A DNA stretch of 64,000 bases from Paraburkholderia sp. IMGN_8 (GTDB lineage: Bacteria; Pseudomonadota; Gammaproteobacteria; Burkholderiales; Burkholderiaceae). The first letter of the stretch is position 1, and the number at the start of each line of letters is the position of its first letter. The notes beneath the pieces were generated by a model that searched no databases, had not been told where the DNA came from, and saw only the letters and a program-made list of their open reading frames with translations. The translations under genes were made by a program, and so were the position numbers. The stretch lies in the NCBI RefSeq assembly GCF_038050405.1, contig NZ_CP150901.1, forward strand, positions 3,100,001-3,164,000, written 5' to 3'. This document shows, piece by piece, positions 54,137 to 62,600 of this stretch.

Positions 54137-56419
54137 TCAAGCTTCTGCTGAGCGCACAACATGAACAGGAACAGACTTGTACGAAGGCGTGCCGCTCTCC
54201 TTGTCAATGTAGTCGAGTGGCACCAGCACGTTCGCTTCGGGATAGTATGCCGCCACCGAACCTGGCGCGATGTTGTAAGCGATTACAGTAATCTTCTTCA
54301 GGCGCAGCTGCCTGCCCGCTGAAATGGTTTCAATGTCGACCAGATCACCATGTTCGAGTCCACGTGCGGCAAGATCGTCTTCGTTCATAAACAGTACGTC
54401 ACGCCGGCCGAACACGCCCCGGTAACGATCGTCCATCGCATAGATGGTGGTGTTGTACTGGTCATGGCTGCGAATCGTGATGAGACGTAGAACATTTTCA
54501 GCACCGAGGACGTCTGCGTCTTCCTTCACTCCGCCGTACACCGAGAACATCGCCTTTCCAGACGGTGTGGGCCACACGCGTTCGGTCGGGGGAAGCGGCA
54601 TACGGAATCCTCCCGGCACTCTGATTCGTTCATTGAATGCCTCGAATCCCGTCACGGTTTGCTCGATCAGGTCCCGAATCCTGTCGTAGTCGGCAATCAA
54701 TTCCTTCCATGCCACCTTGCTGTCCGGCAACGTTGCCGTGGCGATACCGGCGATGATCGCCGGCTCGGAAAGCAGGTGCCCGGATGCGGGCGTCAGCTTC
54801 CCGGAAGAAGCGTGGACCATCGACATGGAATCCTCGACGGTAATGGATTGCCGGCCGGTCGCCTGTATATCAAGCTCCGTGCGACCCAGAACAGGCAGCA
54901 CGTACGTCTCTTTTGCCACTAGCAGATGCGAACGATTGAGCTTGGTTCCGAGGTGGACGCTCAGATCGAGCTTGCCCATTGCGGGAAAGGACTGCTCGGA
55001 ATCGGGTAACGCCACGGCGAAGTTTCCGCCCAGGCAAATCAGCGCCTTGGCCGTGCCGGCGATCATCGCCTGCATCGCCTGGACCGCATCGTGCCCGTGT
55101 GCTTCGGGCGGCTTGAATCCGAACACGCTCTCGATCTGCTTGAGGAAGGGTTCGGAAGGTTTTTCCGTGATGCCGACCGTCCGGTTTCCCTGCACGTTCG
55201 AATGCCCGCGCAAAGGACAGATGCCTGCGCCGGGTTTGCCGATGTTGCCGCGTAATAACAACAGATCTGCAATCAGACGGACATTGGCGGTGCCTTTGTT
55301 ATGCTGGGTAACGCCCATTCCGTAAGTGACGATCGTTGCATTCGATTTTGCATAGGCAATGGCGACCTCCTCGAGGTCTTCACGGCTGAGTCCGCTTGCC
55401 TTTTCGATATCGTCCCATGAGGTCGCTTCCAGATCGGCGGCAAATGCCTCGAAACCTTGGGTATGCGTGGCGATAAACTCGTGGTCCAGGACGGTGTTTC
55501 CCTGTTCTGCGTCCGTCTGCAGAAGCGCTTTCATGATGCCCTTGAGGGCGGCCGCGTCTCCGCCGGCGTCGAGCTGAAAATAGGTCGACGCAATTCGGGT
55601 CGATGCGAAGGCCGCCATTTCGAAGACGCTCTGCGGATCGGCGAAGCGCTCAAGCGCGCGCTCGCGCAGCGGATTGAACACGATGATCGGCACGTTGCGC
55701 CGCGAGCATTCGTGGAGTGTCCCCATCATCCGGGGGTTATTCGTCCCGGGATTGTGGCCGATCGAGAGGATGAGTTCGGTCTTGTCGAAATCATCCAACG
55801 ACACCGTGCCTTTGCCGATCCCGATCGATTGGGGCAATCCGACGCTGGTCGGCTCGTGGCACATGTTCGAGCAATCAGGGAAATTGTTTGTCCCATATTC
55901 GCGCGCGAACAACTGAAAGAGGTAGGCGGCCTCGTTCGACGCCCTGCCCGACGTATAGAACTCGGCCTGGTTGGGAGAAGGCAACCCTCGAAGGACCTCA
56001 CCGATGCGAGCGAATGCGTCTTCCCATTTGACAGCCCGGAACTTGTCCGTGTCGCGGTCGTAGACGAGAGGATGTGTCAGCCGGCCGAGATCCTCCAGTT
56101 CGAAATCAGAGCGTTGCAGCAGCGATGACACCGTGTTGTTCTCGAAAAACGCCGGCGTCACCCGCTTGGTCGTCGCTTCCCATGTGACCGCTTTGGCACC
56201 GTTTTCGCAGAACTGGAACGTCGACCTGTGCTCCTTGTCCGGCCAGGCGCAACCCGGACAATCGAAGCCGTCAGGCTGATTGGTCCGCATCAACGTAATC
56301 GGCGCCTCGATGCTTTCCATTTGTGTCCGGACGGCTTGAGCTGTCGCCCGGAGCGCCCCCCAACCGCCAGCGGGTCCGTCATACGGCCGGATTCCCGGAA
56401 CTTCGCGTCGCGTGGTCAT
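54137..56419 (-). CDS. FdhF/YdeP-family molybdo-oxidoreductase
   Basis: A 760-residue molybdopterin enzyme of the YdeP branch. N-terminal GFDCPGCAWPDKEHRSTF and FCENGAKAVTWE are specific to this group, and EYGTNNFPDCSNMCHEPTSV places a cysteine (not selenocysteine) at the Mo position. FNPLRERALERFADP, LLLLRGNIGKPGAGICPLRG and the C-terminal molydopterin-binding domain (ITIRSHDQYNTTIYAMDD, GLEHGDLVDIETI) follow. True formate dehydrogenase activity has not been established for YdeP types; they are linked to acid or redox stress. GGAG six bases before the ATG at 56419. moaAED lies downstream. Confidence 0.9.
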   Translation of the reverse strand: MTTRREVPGIRPYDGPAGGWGALRATAQAVRTQMESIEAPITLMRTNQPDGFDCPGCAWPDKEHRSTFQFCENGAKAVTWEATTKRVTPAFFENNTVSSLLQRSDFELEDLGRLTHPLVYDRDTDKFRAVKWEDAFARIGEVLRGLPSPNQAEFYTSGRASNEAAYLFQLFAREYGTNNFPDCSNMCHEPTSVGLPQSIGIGKGTVSLDDFDKTELILSIGHNPGTNNPRMMGTLHECSRRNVPIIVFNPLRERALERFADPQSVFEMAAFASTRIASTYFQLDAGGDAAALKGIMKALLQTDAEQGNTVLDHEFIATHTQGFEAFAADLEATSWDDIEKASGLSREDLEEVAIAYAKSNATIVTYGMGVTQHNKGTANVRLIADLLLLRGNIGKPGAGICPLRGHSNVQGNRTVGITEKPSEPFLKQIESVFGFKPPEAHGHDAVQAMQAMIAGTAKALICLGGNFAVALPDSEQSFPAMGKLDLSVHLGTKLNRSHLLVAKETYVLPVLGRTELDIQATGRQSITVEDSMSMVHASSGKLTPASGHLLSEPAIIAGIATATLPDSKVAWKELIADYDRIRDLIEQTVTGFEAFNERIRVPGGFRMPLPPTERVWPTPSGKAMFSVYGGVKEDADVLGAENVLRLITIRSHDQYNTTIYAMDDRYRGVFGRRDVLFMNEDDLAARGLEHGDLVDIETISAGRQLRLKKITVIAYNIAPGSVAAYYPEANVLVPLDYIDKESGTPSYKSVPVHVVRSAEA

Positions 56420-56472
56420 ATGAGACTCCATGAAGTGCCCCAGGAGAACTGGAGACTAATTTGCCTTGGGGG

Positions 56473-56493
56473 TTACGCCGCGTCACGGCGTAA
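56473..56493 (-). other. Leader stem-loop upstream of FdhF/YdeP gene
   Basis: TTACGCCG-CGTCA-CGGCGTAA, an exact 8-bp stem with five-base loop, 54-74 bases upstream of the start. A second small stem, CCAG-GAGAA-CTGG, lies between it and the start codon (about 56440-56452). They may form a structured 5' leader; no known riboswitch is recognised. Confidence 0.4.
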
Positions 56494-56539
56494 GGCCTGG
56501 ATACCGCTTCAGTCTAGTTGGGTTGATGCGCCGCGAAAG

Positions 56540-56576
56540 GTACAGATCGAACGGTGGCGGGAGTGCACAGTACAGT
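56540..56576. promoter_or_regulatory. Paired GTACAG elements upstream of FdhF/YdeP gene
   Basis: GTACAG at about 56540-56545 and again at 56570-56575, starts 30 bases apart, 120-157 bases before the gene. The second copy is part of AGTACAGT as found before the MocR gene and moaA. Direct repeats spaced by two to three helical turns are typical of MocR operators. Confidence 0.4.
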
Positions 56577-56844
56577 GACACCGTTCACGATCCGCTTGAT
56601 GTGCTCGATGACCGGATAACCCTGATCGCATGCCTCGCCGAGCACTGTGCTTTGAGAGCGCCAATATTCAGCGCGTGCATAACCTGCGCCCCTGCAATCA
56701 GAACTTGAGCGTGGTTGGCATAACGAAACTCCAAATACGTCCTTGAATTCTATGGACGGATCATAAATAAGGGAACGTTGGTTTTTCCGATGATAGGCAT
56801 TGGTGAAATGCCTCCAAAGGCGTGCCGCGAAGGCCGGCGAACGG

Positions 56845-57050
56845 GTTGGCTATGCGATGGGCGAGCGTATGACGAAACATCTGCTGACGAAGGCATTGTT
56901 CCGGGCGGTCATGTCGCAGTGTCACACAGTGAGCGAATACATCGAGATATGCTACGCCCCACAGAAAGTCCCCCGCCCCGAAGGAAGTCCCCTTGGGGGA
57001 TTGGGGGGCAACCGGCAACGCACCCAGATCTGTCTCGACCAGGTGGAATT
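56845..57050 (+). pseudogene. IS3-family transposase remnant
   Basis: On the plus strand the translation VGYAMGERMTKHLLTKALFR resembles the middle of IS3-type OrfB (usually VVGWAM.ERMT..LV..AL), and SEYIEICY about 25 bases later resembles the OrfB C-terminus EYIEIFYNRQR. The catalytic region between them is gone, and after a roughly 54-base interruption NRQRTQ resumes. No terminal inverted repeats are seen. It is a vestige in the 678-base gap between the FdhF/YdeP and HAD genes; the remainder of the gap holds the leader elements listed and no other gene. Confidence 0.5.
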
Positions 57051-57097
57051 GACGCGGCGCTTATTATTGGCGGAAGCAGTTATCGAAGGAGCCCATC

Positions 57098-57772
57098 ATG
57101 CGAATCCAGACATCATTTCTATTCGATCTCGACGGAACGCTCGTTGATAGCGTTTATCAGCACGTGCTGGCCTGGAAAGAAGCGCTCGACAGCGAAGGCA
57201 TTTCCCTGTCGGTCTGGCGAATTCATCGCAAGATTGGCATGAGCGGCGGCCTCTTTACTGCCCAGCTTCTGCGGGAAACGCACCACGAGATCAGCACCGA
57301 GCTGGGCGAGCGGCTTCGCCATGCTCATGCCGCCGCCTATCAACGATTGCGCGCCCAAGTGTGCCCACTGCCCGGCGCTCGAGAACTGCTCGACGCGCTG
57401 ACGCAGGCCGGAACCCCGTGGGCGGTGGCGACCAGCGGCCGCATGGAGACCGCGGCGCTCAATCTCGAGGCGCTGGGTGTCGATCCGGCGAAAGCCGTTG
57501 TCGTGACGCGCGATGACGTCAAATACGCGAAGCCGGACCCGGACCTGTTCATTGCTGCAGCGGAACGCCTCGGCGTACCGATCGAGCAAGCGGTCGTAGT
57601 TGGCGACAGTATCTGGGACATGCTCGCCGCCCAGCGATGTCGCGCGCTGGGCGTAGGACTGCTGTCAGGCGGATACGGCACGGATGAACTGGAGCGCGCA
57701 GGTGCACTACGCGTCTATGACGATCCCGCTGACCTGCTGGACCATCTGGACGAGGTTGCCGCGCGGCCTTAG
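57098..57772 (+). CDS. HAD-superfamily phosphatase
   Basis: A 224-residue HAD hydrolase of the beta-phosphoglucomutase/phosphoglycolate phosphatase type. Motif I is FLFDLDGTLVDS with nucleophile and acid/base aspartates, motif II VATSGRME, motif III the lysine in VKYAKPDPDLFIAAAERL, and motif IV VVVGDSIWDMLAA. The cap domain is helical (about 15-85). Substrate unknown. Its stop overlaps the stop of the convergent DksA-like gene by four bases. Confidence 0.88.
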   Translation: MRIQTSFLFDLDGTLVDSVYQHVLAWKEALDSEGISLSVWRIHRKIGMSGGLFTAQLLRETHHEISTELGERLRHAHAAAYQRLRAQVCPLPGARELLDALTQAGTPWAVATSGRMETAALNLEALGVDPAKAVVVTRDDVKYAKPDPDLFIAAAERLGVPIEQAVVVGDSIWDMLAAQRCRALGVGLLSGGYGTDELERAGALRVYDDPADLLDHLDEVAARP

Positions 57773-58146
57773 CCGGACTCGCGGCTACGCTGCTCCTCAA
57801 CGGTGAGGACGGCCTCGGGAGTTGCTTCGAGCCGGGCTTTCGGTATCGGCTGACCACTAGCATCGGAGAGACCATAGGTACCATCCGCGATTTTCTGCAG
57901 CGCCCGCTGGATGTCCCTGATGCGCCGGTCGTTCACGGCACGTAGCGCCCGGCTGACCTCACGCTGCGCTATTCCCTGCGCCTCGTCCTCGATCTCCTCG
58001 GCTTCGTCGCGATGCTGCTCCTGAGCCGTCCGCTCGTTGGCGAGCGAATCCTCCTTTCCGCCCAGTAGTTCCCGGCGCAGTGCCTCAAGGCGCTTGCGCT
58101 GCTGCGCGATAAACTCCTCACTCAAAGTGACCTGGTGCCCAGACAT
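57769..58146 (-). CDS. DksA/TraR-like protein lacking zinc-finger cysteines
   Basis: A 125-residue protein with the DksA-type coiled coil (residues 8-70: LSEEFIAQQRKRLEALRREL, EQHRDEAEEIEDEAQGIA) and a C-terminal fold matching the DksA zinc-finger region: IADGTYGLSDASGQPIPKAR and LEATPEAVLTVEEQ. The four cysteines of a normal DksA (YGYCxxC...CxxC) are replaced by Leu/Ser/Ala/Glu, so no zinc would bind, as in known cysteine-poor DksA paralogues. The acidic DEAEE tip replaces the usual catalytic-looking DxxDxA. Start at ATG 58146 after GGGAG. Confidence 0.8.
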   Translation of the reverse strand: MSGHQVTLSEEFIAQQRKRLEALRRELLGGKEDSLANERTAQEQHRDEAEEIEDEAQGIAQREVSRALRAVNDRRIRDIQRALQKIADGTYGLSDASGQPIPKARLEATPEAVLTVEEQRSRESG

Positions 58147-58321
58147 AGTTCTCTCCCGTGCCATGGTTGGCGTGCGATTCGACAAGTCAGCGAAACGCTG
58201 GTATCACGGACCAGACTCGCGGACTGTCTGTTCACGGTTTCGACGATCAAGCGGTATAGGTCATCATGCACCCAATTCCTGAAATGTTCTTGGGGTGCTA
58301 TTTTCCATACCGTCAGTTTCA

Positions 58322-58668
58322 CTATGAGTTCATTGCCATGAGCTCTGTCTTGACCTGTTCGAGCACCGGCAGCCAGTCGCCGTACTGTCGCTGCCGATAA
58401 ATCCGCATCGACGGATACCATGGACTGTCGTCGCGCCCGAGCATCCATACCCAATGCGGGTTGACGTCGAGCAGTAGCCATGTAGGCACACCCAGTGCGC
58501 CCGACAGATGAGCAATGGATGCGCACACGTTGTAAGCGCGCCGGCATCGTGGGGCTGCAGACTCAGCCAGTGCTCGATGTCCTGCGACGCTGTAATCAGA
58601 TCGCCGCAGGCGAGGCGCTGCCGAATACGCAAGAACGGAGTGTCGTGGACGACCATGGCGGTGGACAT
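58322..58668 (-). pseudogene. Degraded TPR/family-9-like glycosyltransferase
   Basis: In one minus frame (58322-58528) the sequence IAHLSGALGVPTWLLLDVNP followed by WVWMLGRDDSPWYPSMRIYR is the C-terminal end of TPR-linked, OGT-like glycosyltransferases. A second frame just upstream (58534-58626) reads RLACGDLITASQDIEHWLSL and QPHDAGAL, like the N-terminal TPR part of such a protein. The 300-400 residues normally in between are missing and the frame shifts at about 58530. I read it as a gene collapsed by internal deletion. The 58150-58320 interval holds nothing I recognise. Confidence 0.6.
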
Positions 58669-58813
58669 GTGAAGGAGGGCTTGGGACGTCACGCAGGCTG
58701 CGGCGCGACGTACACGCAAGCTTAGCGCATGGAGCACCTCAGCAGGGCCGCGCATGGATGCTCGGCGCCGACGTTCGCTCGTTCATCGCGAGTGTGGTCG
58801 GCACTGAGCCATT

Positions 58814-59536
58814 TCACTGTGCTCGAACTTCGATGGAGACCCGCCTGTCCGGTTGAAGGCAAGCGATAACTGCCTTGCTTTCGCCGACCGGACATTGGGT
58901 TGTCGAGTCGCGGGAGCCCACTCCCGTCGCGTGAATCGCCTCACCGTTCAGTCCGTGATTGACCATGTATTCCCGTACCGTCTCTGCACGGGCCAGTGAC
59001 AACGGCTGGTTAACCGTTTCCGGCCCGATGCGGTCGGTATGACCTACGACCGAAATGGACCGAACACCGCTTCGCTGCTTGATACGCGTGATGACCTGCT
59101 CCAGGTTTGCCGCCCCGCCCGGCAAGATCGAAGCCAGGCTGGACTGCCCAAAGGCAAACAGGGTGTCGGTTTGCAACTCGAACTGGGCAACCGTTTGCGG
59201 CTCGGATGCGACCGGCTGCGAGGCCGCTGCAGCCGAGGCATCCGGCGCGCCACCACAAGCGAAGGTGAGTCGCCGCGTGACATCGGACTGGTCATCATCC
59301 GATTGGAGGCGTCCGATCTTCTGCACCGCTCGAACGGGTTCTCCGCGGCATATCTGCTGGGCCACCTTCATACATGTGGCGGGTCCCTCGAAGAGCCCAT
59401 GACATTCGACCTGATGAAGCCTGGAGCCATCCGTGGTCGTGACCGTATAAGCGTTAAACGTCGGCCCGGAGGCACTCGAACATCCGGCAAGAAAAACAAG
59501 GCTCAGCGATAAGCCCCATCCAGAAAGCTGCTTCAT
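58814..59536 (-). CDS. OmpA-family lipoprotein downstream of the autotransporter
   Basis: A 240-residue lipoprotein. The signal peptide ends in the lipobox LVFLAGCSS (lipid on Cys19). The C-terminal OmpA-like peptidoglycan-binding domain (about 130-238) contains ISVVGHTDRIGPETVNQPLS and LARAETVREYMVNHG. A cysteine-rich middle (ECHGLFEGPATCMKVAQQIC) may form disulfides. It lies 80 bases downstream of the trimeric autotransporter on the same strand; in Burkholderia such pairs are usual, and the lipoprotein may anchor or assist the adhesin. GGAG six bases before the ATG. Confidence 0.9.
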   Translation of the reverse strand: MKQLSGWGLSLSLVFLAGCSSASGPTFNAYTVTTTDGSRLHQVECHGLFEGPATCMKVAQQICRGEPVRAVQKIGRLQSDDDQSDVTRRLTFACGGAPDASAAAASQPVASEPQTVAQFELQTDTLFAFGQSSLASILPGGAANLEQVITRIKQRSGVRSISVVGHTDRIGPETVNQPLSLARAETVREYMVNHGLNGEAIHATGVGSRDSTTQCPVGESKAVIACLQPDRRVSIEVRAQ

Positions 59537-59616
59537 TGTGTTCTCCATACTGTTTTTCGTACTTCCGGTTCGGAACAGGACGATATTGTCCGCAGTTGAG
59601 CGAAGGCGTCCGCGCG

Positions 59617-62600
59617 CTACCATTGCATGGCCGCGCCCATACCGAAGGTCGTGCCGCCAGGGCTCATGCCAACACCCGCTTTCATCTTGATGTTTTCGGT
59701 GATGCGAGCGGTCCCCCCCAGCGCGACGGCCTGATAGCCGCGGAAGCCTGCCGTGCCGATGCCGAATGACAACGTCTTGTCCTTATCAACCTCCGGAATC
59801 ATCGTCAATGCAGTCGTTGCAGCGATGCCGGAATAGGCGTTGCGCGCGACGGAGTTGATTCCCGATTGCAGCTGATTCACCCGTTGATCGGTATAGGCGT
59901 TCGCTTGCGCGAGCCCGGCATTGAGCTGGTTCAGGTTGACTGCGTCCGTCCCCTGCGTTCCCGCAGCCACATTCGCCACTTGCCGCGTATCGGCCGTCGA
60001 GCCGACGGCGACCACGTTGGTGCGTCCGCCGTCGTTACTGCCTGCACCGATCGCAACGGAGTTGCCGCCGCTTGCCGTCGCTCCCTGACCCACCGCGGTT
60101 GATCCGTTACCGGACGCTGTGGAAGTGTTACCCACCGCCGTGCTATTCGAGCCGGAAGCGACCGAGCCCTGTCCGCCCGCCGAAGAATTCGATCCGGTGG
60201 ACGCGGGTGAAGAACCAGGAGTGGACGCGAAGGGGGCACCGCCGCCCCCGTTTTGATTATTGATCAGCGTGCTCAACTGCGTGGTCAACTGCGTGGTGAC
60301 TGCGGCAAGCTGGCTTACGTTGACCGCATCGGTGCCGGCCTTCCCGGCAGCAACGCCTGTAATCTGCCGATTACCCACGTTGATTTCTCCCGCTGAAGAC
60401 TGGGGAGTGCTCAGCCCATACGCGATGTAATTGCTCAACGCCCCGACAGTCGTGACAGAACCCGCACCGAGGGCCACGCTGTTTGCAAGAGATGCATTCG
60501 CCCCTGCGCCAATGGCGACCGCATCGATAGCGCTACTTTGCGCGCCTGATCCCAAGGCAACGCCGCCTGCATTAGCCGCGCTTGCGTTCGCGCCTTGCGC
60601 GAGTGACTGCGCGCCGCTTGCGACCGCGCCGCTGCCGATCGCGATTGCGTCTGCTTGCGCCGAATGAGCCAACTCCCCCATGGCGACGCCGCCGGGCGCC
60701 GTCGCATCGACCACGGCTCCATTGCCGATACCTACGCCGTTGTCACCGTTGACAACGGTCGTCGGCCCGACCGCGATCGATTGCGCGCCCACCGCCAACG
60801 AGTCCGCCGCTGTCGAGTTCGCGTGAAAGTACAGCTGCGGCGTTACGGCGAACGACGAGAGAGCGCCGGCAAGCTGCCTGACGGTGACCGCATCCTGCGC
60901 CTTCGTTCCGTCGGCGACATTGATCAACTGGCGATACGTATTTCCGCTAGCGCTGCCGAAGGACACCGCCCCCAGGAGAGTTTGATCGGAGGTATTGAAG
61001 GGAATCGCGTGAGTACCATTCGCAATCGAACCGATGCCGGACAGGACCGCGCGATCGGACACCGATCCTGAGCCGATAGCGACCCCTCCGGCCACCGAGG
61101 CGCTCGCCTGTGACCCAAGCGCGAGTGCGTTGTTCGCGTGTGCCTGCGCGCCGTTACCGCCTGCAAAGCTGCCTGCTCCGCTCGCCGCGGCGTTCACGCC
61201 GAGCGCCAATGCGTTGGTGCCCGTGGCGCCGTCGTTGTTGTAGTTGCCGCCCTGCGTACCACCATCGTTGACGCTGTAGTAGTGCGTCTTGCTGGCTGCT
61301 ACCGTCGTCGCAAGACTGTTGATCGCCTGGTCACTCGCATATAACTGCGAGCCGTTCACCGCGTCGGTACTGGTCGCGCTCACCCGGCCCGCCGCCACGT
61401 TGGTCACCGTGCGCTCGCTGCCTGCGCTGCCCACGCTCACCGTGCTGGTCGGGCTGGTGCCCGCGTACGTGTATGCCGTGCCGTTGATGGTGTCGCCGGT
61501 AGTCGCCACCGCCGCAGCCGTGGTCGAACCGCTGCCCAGCGCAACGGCATTGACGTTGTTTGCCACCGCGCCCTGACCCAGGGCCGTACTGCCGGCGCCG
61601 GTCGCGGTGGCGGCCACGCCTGCCGCAAGCGCGTTGGTGCCGGTCGCGCCGTCGTCGGCGTAGTTGGCACGCTGAGTACCACCGTCGTTGACGCTGTAGT
61701 AGTGCGTCTTGTTGGCGGTGACCGTCGTGGACAGACTGTTGACTGCCTGATCGGTCGCATACAGCTGCGAGCCGTTCACTGCGTCGGTGCCGGTCGCGCT
61801 CACCCGGCCCGCCGCCACGTTGGTCACCGTGCGCTCGTTGCCTGCGCTGCCCACGCTCACCGTGCTCGTCGGCGCAGTCCCGGCGTACGTGTATGCCGTG
61901 CCGTTGATCGTGGCACCTGGAGTCGCCACCGCCGCGGCAGTTGTCGATGCGCTGCCCAGCGCCACGCTATTGGCGAACGTCGAGCTCGCCCCCGCGCCAA
62001 GCGCGACGGCGTCCGTGGCGCTACTTTGCGCGCCTGAGCCCACAGCCACGCCGCCCTGGTTAGCGGCGTTCGCGTTTGCGCCTTGCGCGACTGACTGTGC
62101 ACCGCTCGCGACCGCGCCGCTGCCGAGAGCAATGGCGTCTGCCGCGGCCGAATGCGTTTGCTGGCCGATTGCGACCCCGCCGGGCGCCGTCGCATCGACC
62201 ACCGCCCCGTTGCCGACACCGACGCCGTTGTCGCCGTTGACGACGGTCGTCGGTCCGACGGCGATCGACTGCGCTCCCACGGCCAGCGAATCGGCCGCAG
62301 TCGAATTCGCGTGGAAATAGTTCGTGCCCGTCACCGCGAACGATGACAACGCCCCCGCGAGCTGCCTGACGGTGACTGCATCCTGCGCCTGCGTACCGTC
62401 GGCGACGTTGGTCAACTGGCGGTAGGCCGTGCCACTGCCGACGGACACCGCACCCAGCAAGGTCTGGTCGGAAGTATTGAACGGAATCGCGTGCGAGCCG
62501 TTTGCGATGGATCCAACCCCGGGCAGAACCGCGCGGCTTGAAACCGATCCCGCGCCGATCGCCACGCCGCCGGCTACCGAGGCGGTCGCTTGCAGTCCGA

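Noticed and set aside
54137..56419. Selenocysteine-containing formate dehydrogenase H
   Set aside because: There is no in-frame TGA at the Mo-ligand position; the residue is cysteine and the N-terminal pattern is that of YdeP.
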